Shown piece after piece: positions 1 through 9,624 of a DNA stretch of 64,000 bases. The stretch is from Vibrio gallaecicus (GTDB taxonomy: Bacteria; Pseudomonadota; Gammaproteobacteria; Enterobacterales; Vibrionaceae), in NCBI RefSeq assembly GCF_024347495.1, contig NZ_AP025490.1:1240001-1304000 (forward strand), in the 5' to 3' direction. Numbering within the stretch: position 1 is the first letter of the stretch; each line of letters begins with the position of its first letter. Below the pieces are notes generated by a model. The model searched no databases. It was given only the letters and a program-made list of their open reading frames with translations, and was not told the origin of the DNA. The translations under genes and the position numbers were made by a program.

Positions 1-1775
1 GACGTTAGATTAAACTGAGTTTTTAAATGTGAAGTCCACCACTCATTAATGTAGCTAATAAGACTTTCACCTACTTGGTCGGCTTGTTTCTGGCTATAGC
101 TTCCATTCAAAGAGACAAATGTTGAGTCAGTATCGCCATAAATGACTTGGTAGCCCTTTTCCTCTATGAGTACCTTTGTTTGCTTCATTATCTCGTGTCC
201 ACGCATGGTGATAGATGAAGCTAAACGAGTATCAAAAAACCGGCAACCTGATGAACCTAAAACCCCATAAAAGGAATTCATGATTATTTTTATCGCTTGA
301 GAGAAAGCTTTCTCATTGTTTTTCTTTGCTATGTCTCGTGCAGCCCAAAGATCTTCGATCATCTGCGGAAGGAAATGTTTGTCTCTATGAAATTGACCGC
401 CCCTAAAACCTTGTACGGCTTTGTTTTCTTCAGGACCGACTTCCAGCTTTAATCCCTCGATTAATCCCATTGGATCAATTAGAAAAGAGCGAATAATGGA
501 AGGGTAGAGGCTTTTAAAATCGAGAACTAATACCGAATCGTATAAATTCGGGATGGAATCCATTACATAACCGCCAGGGCTGGCGATCCAGTTTTCCGGT
601 GCGAGGTTAGGTGCAACATAACCAGCACGATGTATTTGTGGCAGATAAAGATTAGTGAAAGAAGCGACAGAACCTCCCACTCGATCAAGTTCCACACCTG
701 TTAACCTTGTGCGCTCAATAGCAAAATCGAGCAGGTGTGTATGCTCGAAAATACGGTTTACTAATACGCAGTCTTGCAGGTTGTACTTTGCGAGAGAAGG
801 CTTGTCATGTTTAAACATTCGGTTAATTTCAGCCATGCGGTCATGAACATTATGAATGTCTTTACCTTCCCCAAGAAGCTCTTGGGATACGGATTCTAGG
901 GACCAAGAACGAAAATGGTAAGTCGCTGTTTTGAGAGTGTCGATTCCATCGAGAACCACTCTTCCTGGAATGGTTATGAAGCCTTGCTGATTCTGCGCGG
1001 ACGTTCTAAAAAAACTTGGTTGGTTATCTCGACCAATTTTGAGCTTTACATTGTTCCATTCTGCACGTTTGTGTAGAAGCTGGAAGTCGAAATCAATGAC
1101 GTTCCATCCAATGATGACGTCAGGGTCAAAAGTGGAAAACCAATCAACCATGGCTTCTAATAATGCTTTTTCATCTTTAACCCACTGAATGTTTGTCTCT
1201 GCAGTTTGAGCATCGCCAATCATAATCACTCGGCTATCCATTGGGCTGTCTAAACCCACAGAATAGAGAAGCCCTTTTTCTGAACACTCAATATCTAAAG
1301 AAACAATAGTCAAAGAAGGTAAGTAATTACCTGAACGGCACTTCACGTCAGAAAAGCGGGTATGCCTGCTTTTAGTTAATGGCTGTCCAGTGAATTCAAT
1401 GCTGCCTTTAATGAAGCGCTCCATTAAGTATCGATCAGCAAGGCGGATATCACTCTCATAAGTCATGATATCTTCATTATGTAAGCGTTGAGATAAGGCT
1501 ATGGCTGAGCGATTTAATAAAAAATAACACGCTGCAAGTGGCTTTTGCTCGAAGGTTGATAGCTCAATCTCTTTGATGGATAGATGTATGTTTTCTTCAT
1601 CAGCTAACTTTCGGCAGCTTTCAATATCGCTTTGTTCAATGAAAAAAACGGGCTTTTCTTCGAGAATGGTTAGCAGAGTCGGTCCATTAGGGGTACTTAG
1701 CCAGAGGTCTATATGCGTTTTACCTGAGAAATCGCGTGCTTGCCTGGTGAGTACAAATCCTTCATGAATATTCAA
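1..1775 (-). CDS. polB: DNA polymerase II (family B), C-terminus cut by window edge
   Basis: This is a family-B DNA polymerase, the SOS-associated Pol II used in repair and lesion bypass. About 591 residues are visible; the E. coli protein has 783, so roughly the last 190 lie left of the window. The 3'-5' exonuclease motifs come first (SLDIECSEKG, then PDVIIGWNV, then YNLQDC). Polymerase motif A (DFKSLYPSII), motif B (KIIMNSFYGVLG) and motif C (YGDTDST) follow, so both activities look intact as far as can be seen. No ATG fits the N-terminus. A TTG at 1773-1775 with AGG nine bases upstream gives a start (NIHEGFVLTR) that aligns with E. coli MAQAGFILTR. Divergent from varA. Confidence 0.95.
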   Translation of the reverse strand, partial: MNIHEGFVLTRQARDFSGKTHIDLWLSTPNGPTLLTILEEKPVFFIEQSDIESCRKLADEENIHLSIKEIELSTFEQKPLAACYFLLNRSAIALSQRLHNEDIMTYESDIRLADRYLMERFIKGSIEFTGQPLTKSRHTRFSDVKCRSGNYLPSLTIVSLDIECSEKGLLYSVGLDSPMDSRVIMIGDAQTAETNIQWVKDEKALLEAMVDWFSTFDPDVIIGWNVIDFDFQLLHKRAEWNNVKLKIGRDNQPSFFRTSAQNQQGFITIPGRVVLDGIDTLKTATYHFRSWSLESVSQELLGEGKDIHNVHDRMAEINRMFKHDKPSLAKYNLQDCVLVNRIFEHTHLLDFAIERTRLTGVELDRVGGSVASFTNLYLPQIHRAGYVAPNLAPENWIASPGGYVMDSIPNLYDSVLVLDFKSLYPSIIRSFLIDPMGLIEGLKLEVGPEENKAVQGFRGGQFHRDKHFLPQMIEDLWAARDIAKKNNEKAFSQAIKIIMNSFYGVLGSSGCRFFDTRLASSITMRGHEIMKQTKVLIEEKGYQVIYGDTDSTFVSLNGSYSQKQADQVGESLISYINEWWTSHLKTQFNLT

Positions 1776-2181
1776 ATGCTGTAACCTGATGGGGAGTGAC
1801 GGCTGGATAATATCATTTCGTGTTTTGAATACACAGGTTCGAGAGACTTAAAGGCGAACTGTTTTTATTGATCTGACCTTTTAATTTTTTAGGGAAGCTT
1901 ATATCAGATGCGAAAGACCATAAATTGGTATTGAAAATATCATTATCTTGTGTAATTTTAGTGCTTGTATGATTAACTAGTTGCTTATCATAAAAGCTAC
2001 TTCATAGAGCTTTTATTTATAAATAAGTTCTTGCTAAAGTTTGCGTTTGGGCACATATTCAGAGTAAGCTTTTATAACAAAATAAGTTAATATATACAGC
2101 TATGCTGCGATCCACTTTTATTTTAGTTAAATAAAATACTCTGGTGGTTGCAGAGCCAATTAATAGTGTGGAGATACAAGT
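1776..2181. other. polB-varA divergent intergenic region
   Basis: These 406 bases hold no credible gene. They are AT-rich and must carry the divergent promoters of polB and varA. A perfect 9-bp inverted repeat (ATAAAAGCT, 1990-1998, with AGCTTTTAT, 2008-2016) forms a hairpin of unknown role, and there is an AT-only dyad near 2117-2137. I could not assign a convincing LexA box for polB by eye. Confidence 0.5.
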
Positions 2182-2826
2182 TTGATAAATGTTTTCCTTG
2201 TAGATGATCACGAGCTGGTTCGCACAGGGATACGACGTATTATTGAAGACGTCCGTGGAATGAACGTAGCAGGGGAAGCTGAAAGCGGTGAAGATGCAGT
2301 AAAATGGTGTCGTGGTAATCATACTGACGTCATTTTGATGGATATGAACATGCCGGGTATCGGTGGTTTAGAAGCAACGAAGAAAATTCTTCGCTTCAAT
2401 CCTGATGTTAAAATCATTGTTTTAACTGTTCATACGGAAAACCCGTTTCCAACTAAAGTGATGCAAGCTGGAGCCGCTGGTTACTTAACCAAAGGCGCTG
2501 GTCCTGATGAAATGGTGAATGCGATTCGCGTCGTAAATAGTGGTCAACGCTACATATCACCGGAAATAGCGCAGCAGATGGCACTTAGCCAATTTTCTCC
2601 TGCGTCTGAAAACCCGTTTGCCGACTTGTCGGAACGTGAACTTCAAATCATGATGATGATTACAAAAGGTCAAAAGGTAACGGACATTTCAGAGCAACTC
2701 AATCTAAGCCCTAAAACAGTGAATAGCTACCGCTATAGACTGTTCAGTAAGTTAGACATCAGTGGTGATGTAGAACTTACCCATTTAGCGATTAGACACG
2801 GAATGCTAGATACTGAGACCTTGTAG
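2182..2826 (+). CDS. varA: Response regulator VarA/UvrY (GacA family)
   Basis: This 214-residue NarL/FixJ-type response regulator is the GacA/UvrY/VarA regulator, which with sensor VarS controls the Csr small RNAs in vibrios. The receiver domain has the acidic pair D8-D9 and phosphoacceptor Asp54 (ILMDMNMPG). The C-terminal LuxR-type helix-turn-helix contains [18 protein letters not shown] and [14 protein letters not shown]. Translation begins at TTG 2182, with GGAG at 2170-2173 as ribosome-binding site; no ATG fits the family N-terminus. It overlaps uvrC by one base (TAGTG), so the two are probably translationally coupled, as in the E. coli uvrY-uvrC operon. Confidence 0.95.
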   Translation: MINVFLVDDHELVRTGIRRIIEDVRGMNVAGEAESGEDAVKWCRGNHTDVILMDMNMPGIGGLEATKKILRFNPDVKIIVLTVHTENPFPTKVMQAGAAGYLTKGAGPDEMVNAIRVVNSGQRYISPEIAQQMALSQFSPASENPFADLSERELQIMMMITKGQKVTDISEQLNLSPKTVNSYRYRLFSKLDISGDVELTHLAIRHGMLDTETL

Positions 2827-4658
2827 TGACAACAACGTTTGACTCAGTTTCATTCCTGAAAACAGTAACAGAACAGCCTGGCGTTTATCGAATGTACAAC
2901 GCCGAGGCTGTTGTTATTTATGTCGGAAAAGCTAAAGACCTCAAAAAACGCCTCTCCAGTTACTTTCGTAAAAAAGTAGATAGCGAAAAGACACGCGCAC
3001 TAGTCAGTCACATTTCAAAAATTGATGTCACTGTCACTCATACCGAAACTGAAGCCCTCATCCTGGAACACAATTACATTAAGCAATATTTGCCTAAATA
3101 TAATGTGTTACTTCGTGACGATAAATCTTACCCTTATATTTTTGTTAGTGGTCATAAACACCCTAGGTTGTCTATGCATCGTGGAGCTAAAAAGAAGAAA
3201 GGGGAATATTTTGGTCCGTACCCTGACTCTGGGGCAGTTCGAGAAACGTTACACCTTATCCAAAAAATCTTTCCTGTACGCCAGTGCGAAGACACGGTTT
3301 ATGCAAATAGAACCCGACCATGTTTGATGTATCAAATTGGACGATGTGCTGCGCCTTGCGTCAGTTCGATCATCTCAGATGAGGAATACGCAGAGCTAGT
3401 TAACTATGTTCGTTTGTTTTTGCAGGGCAAAGATAGCCAGGTTTTGGAAACACTTATCGAGAAGATGGATAAAGCTAGCCGTGAACTGCGTTTTGAACAC
3501 GCTGCCACTTTTCGGGATCAAATCCAAGCGATTCGTCGTGTTCAAGAACAGCAGTTTGTTTCTGAAGACACCATGGAAGATATGGATGTTTTAGGTTTTT
3601 CTCAAGAAAATGGCATTGCTTGCATTCATATTTTGATGATTAGGCAAGGCAAGGTTTTAGGTAGCCGAAGTCATTTCCCTAAAATACCGAACAATACGGT
3701 TCGAGAAGAAGTGTTCGAAAGCTTTTTAAGCCAATATTATCTGGCGCATAATGAATCCCGAACCATACCTACTCGTTTGATTCTTAATGATGGGCTTATC
3801 GATAATGTGAAGCCTCTTCAACAAGCGCTAACAGAAGTCGCAGGTCGGAAAATTCATTTCCATACGAACCCTTCAGGGACTCGTGGGCGTTATTTAAAAC
3901 TCTCTAACACTAATGCTCTGACGGCAATCACAACCAAGATTAATCATAAAATGACGATTAACCAAAGGTTCAAAGAGTTGCGTCGAGTGCTGGGTATGGA
4001 TTCTATTACACGTATGGAATGTTTTGATATTAGCCATACCATGGGTGAAAGCACGATCGCATCATGTGTTGTGTTTAACCAAGAAGGTCCGTTTAAACCA
4101 GAATATCGCCGTTATAATATATCAGGCATTACTGGAGGCGACGACTATGCCGCTATGGGACAAGCGTTGGAGCGCCGATACTCAAAGCAGCTAGAAGTCG
4201 ATAAAATTCCAGATATTATTTTTATTGATGGTGGTAAAGGGCAGCTTAATAGAGCTCATGAAATCATTTCACGCTATTGGGATGATTGGCCGAAACGACC
4301 AAGGATGATGGGTATTGCTAAAGGTGTTACGCGTAAACCTGGTTTAGAAACTCTGATCACTCTAGAAGGAGAAGAGTTTAATTTGCCAAGTGATGCACCA
4401 GCTTTGCACTTAATTCAACACATCCGAGATGAAAGCCATAACCATGCAATTGCAGGTCATAGAGCCAAACGAGGAAAAACGCGTAAAACAAGTGCTTTGG
4501 AAGGTATTGAAGGCGTAGGTCCTAAACGTCGACAAGCTCTTTTAAAAAATATGGGTGGTTTGCAAGAATTGAAGCGTGCAACTGTTGAAGAAATAGCCAA
4601 AGTGCCGGGCATCAGTCATTCTTTGGCAGAAAACATTTATCAAGCATTGAAACAATAG
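2826..4658 (+). CDS. uvrC: Excinuclease ABC subunit C
   Basis: UvrC makes both incisions in nucleotide-excision repair. The 610 residues match the E. coli length. The N-terminal GIY-YIG nuclease covers about residues 14-95 (PGVYRMYN, then [13 protein letters not shown]). It is followed by a cysteine-containing linker ([13 protein letters not shown]), a UvrB-binding UVR segment near 200-240, the RNase H-like second nuclease near 390-540 ([16 protein letters not shown]), and a C-terminal helix-hairpin-helix pair ([15 protein letters not shown]). Translation starts at GTG, overlapping the varA stop by one base. It lies between varA and pgsA, as in E. coli. Confidence 0.98.
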   Translation: MTTTFDSVSFLKTVTEQPGVYRMYNAEAVVIYVGKAKDLKKRLSSYFRKKVDSEKTRALVSHISKIDVTVTHTETEALILEHNYIKQYLPKYNVLLRDDKSYPYIFVSGHKHPRLSMHRGAKKKKGEYFGPYPDSGAVRETLHLIQKIFPVRQCEDTVYANRTRPCLMYQIGRCAAPCVSSIISDEEYAELVNYVRLFLQGKDSQVLETLIEKMDKASRELRFEHAATFRDQIQAIRRVQEQQFVSEDTMEDMDVLGFSQENGIACIHILMIRQGKVLGSRSHFPKIPNNTVREEVFESFLSQYYLAHNESRTIPTRLILNDGLIDNVKPLQQALTEVAGRKIHFHTNPSGTRGRYLKLSNTNALTAITTKINHKMTINQRFKELRRVLGMDSITRMECFDISHTMGESTIASCVVFNQEGPFKPEYRRYNISGITGGDDYAAMGQALERRYSKQLEVDKIPDIIFIDGGKGQLNRAHEIISRYWDDWPKRPRMMGIAKGVTRKPGLETLITLEGEEFNLPSDAPALHLIQHIRDESHNHAIAGHRAKRGKTRKTSALEGIEGVGPKRRQALLKNMGGLQELKRATVEEIAKVPGISHSLAENIYQALKQ

Positions 4659-4704
4659 TAAAAATCCCGCACCATAAACGCGCAATGAATAAGAGCCTAA
4701 TAAT

Positions 4705-5262
4705 ATGCGTTTGAATATACCGAACATTTTGTCGTTACTGAGATTATTCCTGATCCCAGTATTTGTTGTTGTTTTCTATCTCCCTTATGGGTGGGCGCCA
4801 TTTGCAGCAGCAATGGTCTTCTGGGTCGCGGGTTTTACCGATTGGCTAGATGGCATGCTTGCTCGAAAGTTAGGTCAAACCTCTCGTTTTGGCGCGTTCA
4901 TAGACCCTGTAGCGGATAAAGTATTGGTCGCAACGGCTCTTATTTTAGTGACTGAACACTATCACTCTATTTGGATTACCATCCCAGCAGTTACGATGAT
5001 TGCTCGTGAAATTATTATTTCGGCATTACGTGAATGGATGGCTGAAATCGGTAAGCGAGCTAGCGTTGCGGTTTCTTGGGTTGGTAAGGTAAAAACAGTT
5101 TCTCAAATGTTCGCATTGTGGGTGCTTATTTGGCGCCATGATGATTGGATGATTTGGGTAGGATACGGAGCGTTATATATCGCTACTATCTTAACTTATT
5201 GGTCTATGGCGCAGTATTTAATGGCAGCCAAAGATGATTTGCTGGACGAACAACATCATTAG
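4705..5262 (+). CDS. pgsA: CDP-diacylglycerol-glycerol-3-phosphate 3-phosphatidyltransferase
   Basis: PgsA makes phosphatidylglycerol phosphate, the committed step to phosphatidylglycerol and cardiolipin in the inner membrane. The 185 residues (E. coli 182) carry the complete CDP-alcohol phosphotransferase signature D-x2-D-G-x2-A-R-x8-G-x3-D-x3-D, read here as DWLDGMLAR followed by GAFIDPVAD. Several hydrophobic segments are visible. It is the last protein gene of the varA-uvrC-pgsA run and is followed by an intrinsic terminator. Confidence 0.97.
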   Translation: MRLNIPNILSLLRLFLIPVFVVVFYLPYGWAPFAAAMVFWVAGFTDWLDGMLARKLGQTSRFGAFIDPVADKVLVATALILVTEHYHSIWITIPAVTMIAREIIISALREWMAEIGKRASVAVSWVGKVKTVSQMFALWVLIWRHDDWMIWVGYGALYIATILTYWSMAQYLMAAKDDLLDEQHH

Positions 5263-5264
5263 TG

Positions 5265-5290
5265 AAAAGCGAGCTTAGGCTCGCTTTTTT
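5265..5290 (+). terminator. Intrinsic terminator after pgsA
   Basis: A 10-bp stem (AAAAGCGAGC with GCTCGCTTTT) closes a TTAG loop and is followed by a T run. It begins two bases after the pgsA stop codon and separates pgsA from the tRNA cluster. Confidence 0.9.
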
Positions 5291-5443
5291 ATTTTGGAAT
5301 AAAGACTCAACGAACTCTAGTAGAAAAGTGTGATCTGTATCTATCTTGTGGCTATGTATAGAGGCTTTTCTACAAGTAAACTCACTAATTTAAGTGCTTT
5401 AGTACAAAATCCGTTCAAACGATTCGAAATGATAAAATTAGTG

Positions 5444-5471
5444 TTGACTCAAAGGCTCGAATCCGTAAAAT
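5444..5471 (+). promoter_or_regulatory. Putative tRNA cluster promoter
   Basis: TTGACT (5444-5449) and TAAAAT (5466-5471) are separated by 16 bases and followed by a C/G-containing discriminator (GCATCCCG), as expected for a stringently controlled stable-RNA promoter. It lies about 50 bases upstream of the first tRNA. Confidence 0.7.
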
Positions 5472-5522
5472 GCATCCCGTACCCAAGAGGAAGGCATTAA
5501 GCAGTTTGATTGGTGTTACTAA

Positions 5523-5596
5523 GGCGCCTTGGCAGAGTGGCTATGCAGCGGATTGCAAATCCGTGGACCTCGGTTCGACTCCGGGAGGCGCCTCCA
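5523..5596 (+). tRNA. tRNA-Cys (anticodon GCA)
   Basis: A 74-base cloverleaf with acceptor stem GGCGCCT/AGGCGCC, anticodon loop TTGCAAA, T-loop GGTTCGACTCC and encoded CCA. It is the first member of a four-tRNA cluster after pgsA; E. coli has glyW-cysT-leuZ at the same place. Confidence 0.97.
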
Positions 5597-5632
5597 TTAT
5601 CTACTTCTTAAATTATGAGAAGTGAATAATTT

Positions 5633-5708
5633 GCGATACTAGCTCAGTTGGTAGAGCGCAACCTTGCCAAGGTTGAGGTCATCGGTTCGAACCCGATGTA
5701 TCGCTCCA
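5633..5708 (+). tRNA. tRNA-Gly (anticodon GCC), copy 1
   Basis: A 76-base cloverleaf with acceptor stem GCGATAC/GTATCGC, anticodon loop TTGCCAA, T-loop GGTTCGAACCC and encoded CCA. It is identical to the second copy at 5910-5985. Confidence 0.97.
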
Positions 5709-5788
5709 AATTTTGTAATGTTGATTGGCTTCGACATTAAGATGGTGTTTTACTTTTCAGTAATCGGCATCGCAATAAAGAATTGCGT

Positions 5789-5875
5789 GCCCTGGTGGTG
5801 GAATTGGTAGACACAAGGGATTTAAAATCCCTCGGCGTTCGCGCTGTGCCGGTTCAAGTCCGGCCCGGGGCACCA
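5789..5875 (+). tRNA. tRNA-Leu (anticodon TAA)
   Basis: An 87-base class II tRNA with a long variable arm (CGGCGTTCGCGCTG region), anticodon loop TTTAAAA, acceptor stem GCCCTGG/CCGGGGC with one wobble pair, and encoded CCA. Confidence 0.97.
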
Positions 5876-5909
5876 TCTATTAAAGTCTAAACTTGATAAG
5901 TTTAGCAAT

Positions 5910-5985
5910 GCGATACTAGCTCAGTTGGTAGAGCGCAACCTTGCCAAGGTTGAGGTCATCGGTTCGAACCCGATGTATCGCTCCA
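5910..5985 (+). tRNA. tRNA-Gly (anticodon GCC), copy 2
   Basis: An exact repeat of the 76-base tRNA-Gly at 5633-5708, on the other side of tRNA-Leu. It is the last tRNA of the cluster and is followed by an intrinsic terminator. Confidence 0.97.
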
Positions 5986-5992
5986 AACATTA

Positions 5993-6021
5993 AACCTCGT
6001 CAGAAATGACGAGGTTTTTTT
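5993..6021 (+). terminator. Intrinsic terminator of the tRNA cluster
   Basis: A perfect 10-bp stem (AACCTCGTCA with TGACGAGGTT) closes a GAAA tetraloop and runs into a T tract. It starts eight bases after the last tRNA. Confidence 0.93.
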
Positions 6022-6275
6022 GTATTCGTGGTATCCATTTTTAATATTCCCATTTCTATGTTTTTGCTTCGTAAACTCAATAGCTCTGAGGAGCCTAGTG
6101 AATAACGACGGCGCCCTTGAGGTTTTACTACATATTGTGTCCATTGAATTTACTAATGCATGCCTGCTGGATGGATAGCTTGACTGAATGTGACATTGAA
6201 GTTCACTCCGACCCTCTATTTTTGTTTAAATAACCACCAAAAAACTTGTATTTATAAACCTGTTATTAAAAAGTA

Positions 6276-6303
6276 TTGATCGTTCATTTCAATTTATGAT
6301 ATT
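6276..6303 (+). promoter_or_regulatory. Putative promoter of the norspermidine leader
   Basis: TTGATC (6276-6281) and GATATT (6298-6303) are 16 bases apart. A start near 6310 would put about 390 transcribed bases ahead of the first gene. This is a by-eye match only; the AT-rich stretch offers alternatives. Confidence 0.4.
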
Positions 6304-6309
6304 TTCCTG

Positions 6310-6700
6310 CGCAATCTCGGGTAAGTTAATCACTTTCTGGGGGATACGCGTAATGACCATTCAAGCTGATTGTGACATTACGTAGGGTAGGTATCAGCTA
6401 AGCCTTTAGTTGATAGACGGGATACTTATGGTGCAGTGTCACCATGTTAATGGGAAACCCAACATTGAATTCACTAAAAACAACATTGCTAATCAGCTTT
6501 ACACTTCCAGCACAGGCAGCGCTGCATAACTGCCCGATCCTTCAAAACAGTAGTATTACTGAACCTTGAAACTTCGCTAAAAATTTATCCACCACCCGGT
6601 GACTAATTTTTCGTATTAGCTCTTAGCTAATGCGCGCGTTTTGCTATTCTTCATTCTCTTGTTGTTGAGAATGGAGCGATAATTTTTCCAAGGTAAATCT
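6310..6700 (+). ncRNA. Candidate structured leader RNA of the norspermidine operon
   Basis: This long gene-free stretch is dense in hairpins. In order: CGTAATG/CATTACG (6349-6355 with 6376-6382); a 10-bp stem TATCAGCTAA/TTAGTTGATA with GCCT loop (6392-6415, one wobble); ATGGTG/CACCAT (6428-6445); GGG-AAA-CCC (6452-6460); GGCAG/CTGCC near 6514-6533; CAGTA/TACTG nested in TTCAA/TTGAA near 6541-6570; ATTAGCT/AGCTAAT with CTT loop (6615-6631), followed by a GC-rich segment and TTTT; and CATTCTC/GAGAATG (6652-6673) just before the ribosome-binding region. I could not match it to a riboswitch class I know. It could be a cis-regulatory leader or an independent small RNA; no function is claimed. Confidence 0.45.
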
Positions 6701-9616
6701 ATGACAACTGCCTTTGAAGTCGATAGTAATACTATCGCAAACTCTTTTTCTACTATGGTTCCAATTGTTGAAGGAACCTATGATTTAACGCCTGATGCCA
6801 TTTTATTAGAGCAAGAGCGTAACGAATCTGATGTACGTTCATACCCAAGGCGCCTTCCGATCGCGATTAAGCGAGCATGTGGGGTGTTGGTGGAAGATAC
6901 GCGTGGTCAGATCTTTCTCGATTGTCTTGCAGGTGCCGGTACGCTTTCATTGGGGTATAACCACCCAGAAATTAACCAAGCATTGAAAGACCAATTGGAT
7001 TCAGGTCTTCCATATCAAACACTCGATATTACGACACAAGCTAAAGAAAACTTTATCCAAAAGGTAAAGGCGTTTCTTTCTAGCGACTTCTCAGAGAACT
7101 CAGTACTTCAGTTTTGTGGTCCCTCAGGTGCCGACGCTGTAGAAGCCGCAATTAAACTGGCCAAGCAGACAACTGGTCGTAATACGATGTTTGCTTTTCG
7201 TGGTGCTTACCACGGCATGACCAACGGTACTATGGGCATGATGGGCAATTTAGGTACTAAAGAGCGCCGTAGCGGATTGATGTCCGATGTGCACTTTATG
7301 CCTTTCCCATATAATTTACGATGCCCATTTGGTTTAGGTGGTGAAGCCGGAGCTAAAGCTAGCATCCGTTATATTGAACGCATGCTGAATGACGATGAGT
7401 CGGGCATCATGAAGCCTGCAGCGATGATTGTTGAACCAGTGCAAGGTGAGGGCGGAGTAATTCCAGCTCCAACGTCATGGTTACAAGGTCTACGCCGTAT
7501 CTGTGATGAACACGGTATTTTATTGATTTTCGACGAAATTCAATGTGGTGTTGGTAAAACAGGTTACCGATTTGCATTTGAAGAGTCGGGGATTAATCCT
7601 GATATTTTATGCTTGTCCAAAGCCATTGGTGGTGGTCTTCCAATGTCATTGCTTGTGTTCGATAAAAGCATTGATACGTGGAAAGCGGGTGAACACACAG
7701 GCACATTCCGTGGCAACCAACTGGCAATGGTATCTGGTGCTAAGGCGTTAGAGATCATTGAAAGAGACAATCTGGTAGAACACGCGAATATAGCAGGTCA
7801 GTATTTGCGTCATGGATTGGAAAAAATCCAATCTCGTGTGGACTGTATTGCTGAAGTTCGTGGTAAAGGCTTAATGCTTGGTGTTGAGATTCAGCAAGTA
7901 AATGGTGAGTTGAATAAGTTTGGTGAGCCGAAATCAGACGGTGAACTTACATTAGCTATTCAGCGAGCGGCATTAGAACGCGGTTTAATGGTTGAAAAAG
8001 GTGGGCGTGATGGCTCTGTGATCCGTTTCTTACCGCCAATGATTATCTCGTTTGAACAAATAGATTTTGCATTGCGAGTAATGGAAGAAGCCATTCTTGC
8101 TGTCGGTGGTGTTTTGCAAAAAAGCACCGAATCAGGAAGTGAATGGAAGAAACATTTCATTCAGACTGGTGTAAATGGCAGCGATGAATTTGCACAGGTA
8201 ATGAACCACACAACTCAAGCAATGAAGTCAGTGTTTGAACAAGTCGATGCTCCTTACTCAGGGCTTGATCCAAAAGTGCTTGAAGCGGCAATCAATTCTG
8301 TTGATCTTGATAACAATCAAAGTTCATTAGTTGATGTCGTGAGGAATACTGCAGATCTTATCGCTAATAATTCTATTTTCGTACAGCACCCTGACTGTAT
8401 TGCCCATTTGCATACCCCTCCTTTGATGGCTTCTGTGGCTGCTGAATCTATTATTGCAGCACTAAACCAATCTATGGACTCTTGGGATCAAGCTTCTTCA
8501 GCGACGTATGTTGAACAACGTGTGGTCGATTGGATGTGTGAAAAGTACGAATTAGGTGATCAATCTGACGGCGTATTCACCAGTGGAGGTACTCAAAGCA
8601 ACTTAATGGGTTTGTTACTTGCTCGGGATTGGATTGCGGACAAAGTGAGTAGTCACTCAATTCAGAAGCATGGGTTGCCTGAATATGCGAATAAATTACG
8701 TATCCTATGCTCTAAAAAGTCTCACTTCACTGTGCAAAAATCCGCATCTTTGTTAGGATTGGGCGAAAATTCAGTATGCTGTGTTGACGCTAATCCAAAT
8801 GGCACGATTAAAGCTGATTTGCTAGAAGCAGAAGTTCGTCTATTAAAAGAGCAAGGACTAATACCTTTTGCTGTAGTGGGTACTGCTGGTACAACCGATC
8901 ATGGTGCTATTGATGACCTTGACGTGATTGCAGATATTGCAAACCAGCAAGACCTCTGGTTCCATGTGGATAGTGCGTACGGTGGTGCGCTTATCTTAAG
9001 CAGTCACAAAGGTCGTCTAAAAGGCATCGAAAAAGCAGATTCAGTGAGTGTCGACTTTCATAAACTGTTTTTCCAAACCATCAGCTGTGGTGCTGTTCTG
9101 CTGAAAGATAAAGCTAACTTTAAGTACCTACTGCATCACGCAGATTATTTGAATCGTGAACACGATGAGTTGCCGAATCTTGTCGATAAGTCTATTGCAA
9201 CGACCAAACGTTTTGATGCACTGAAAGTCTTCATGACGATGCAGAATGTAGGACCAAAGCAGTTAGGTGAGATGTATGATCACCTTCTTGAGCAAACACT
9301 GCAGGTCGCCGACCTTCTTCAGAAACATGATGATTTTGAACTGCTTGCTGAGCCGTCTCTTTCTACTGTGCTATTCCGGTTTGTACCAAGCAATGGGCAA
9401 TCAGAAAGCAACGCTATTGATTTGGATAAACTGAATCAAACGCTAAGAATGGAGGCGTTGACTCGTGGCGTTTCAGTACTTGGCGAAACGGTCGTTGATG
9501 GTAAAAGTGCGCTGAAATTCACTATCTTGAATCCGTGCTTAACGACATCAGATTTCAAATCTCTAATTAACAAAATTCAAACTCTAGCCATTGAGCTAGC
9601 TGAACAACAAGGGTAA
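6701..9616 (+). CDS. Fused L-2,4-diaminobutyrate aminotransferase / decarboxylase
   Basis: This 971-residue fusion makes 1,3-diaminopropane for norspermidine synthesis. The N-terminal half (about 35-450) is a class III PLP aminotransferase that converts aspartate semialdehyde to 2,4-diaminobutyrate, with DEIQCGVGKTG near 277 and the PLP lysine in SKAIGGG near 307. The C-terminal half (about 490-965) is a group II PLP decarboxylase with HVDSAYGG near 755 and the PLP lysine in DFHK near 788. In V. cholerae the same fusion sits directly upstream of the carboxynorspermidine genes. The gene follows the structured leader and is spaced 8 bases from the dehydrogenase gene. The reaction assignment rests on family and neighbourhood. 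Confidence 0.93.
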   Translation: MTTAFEVDSNTIANSFSTMVPIVEGTYDLTPDAILLEQERNESDVRSYPRRLPIAIKRACGVLVEDTRGQIFLDCLAGAGTLSLGYNHPEINQALKDQLDSGLPYQTLDITTQAKENFIQKVKAFLSSDFSENSVLQFCGPSGADAVEAAIKLAKQTTGRNTMFAFRGAYHGMTNGTMGMMGNLGTKERRSGLMSDVHFMPFPYNLRCPFGLGGEAGAKASIRYIERMLNDDESGIMKPAAMIVEPVQGEGGVIPAPTSWLQGLRRICDEHGILLIFDEIQCGVGKTGYRFAFEESGINPDILCLSKAIGGGLPMSLLVFDKSIDTWKAGEHTGTFRGNQLAMVSGAKALEIIERDNLVEHANIAGQYLRHGLEKIQSRVDCIAEVRGKGLMLGVEIQQVNGELNKFGEPKSDGELTLAIQRAALERGLMVEKGGRDGSVIRFLPPMIISFEQIDFALRVMEEAILAVGGVLQKSTESGSEWKKHFIQTGVNGSDEFAQVMNHTTQAMKSVFEQVDAPYSGLDPKVLEAAINSVDLDNNQSSLVDVVRNTADLIANNSIFVQHPDCIAHLHTPPLMASVAAESIIAALNQSMDSWDQASSATYVEQRVVDWMCEKYELGDQSDGVFTSGGTQSNLMGLLLARDWIADKVSSHSIQKHGLPEYANKLRILCSKKSHFTVQKSASLLGLGENSVCCVDANPNGTIKADLLEAEVRLLKEQGLIPFAVVGTAGTTDHGAIDDLDVIADIANQQDLWFHVDSAYGGALILSSHKGRLKGIEKADSVSVDFHKLFFQTISCGAVLLKDKANFKYLLHHADYLNREHDELPNLVDKSIATTKRFDALKVFMTMQNVGPKQLGEMYDHLLEQTLQVADLLQKHDDFELLAEPSLSTVLFRFVPSNGQSESNAIDLDKLNQTLRMEALTRGVSVLGETVVDGKSALKFTILNPCLTTSDFKSLINKIQTLAIELAEQQG

Positions 9617-9624
9617 TTAATATT

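Noticed and set aside
6310..6700. Known riboswitch (c-di-GMP-I, lysine, SAM) or T-box in the norspermidine leader
   Set aside because: None of the conserved core strings of these classes, as I remember them, is present, and T-boxes are not expected in gammaproteobacteria.
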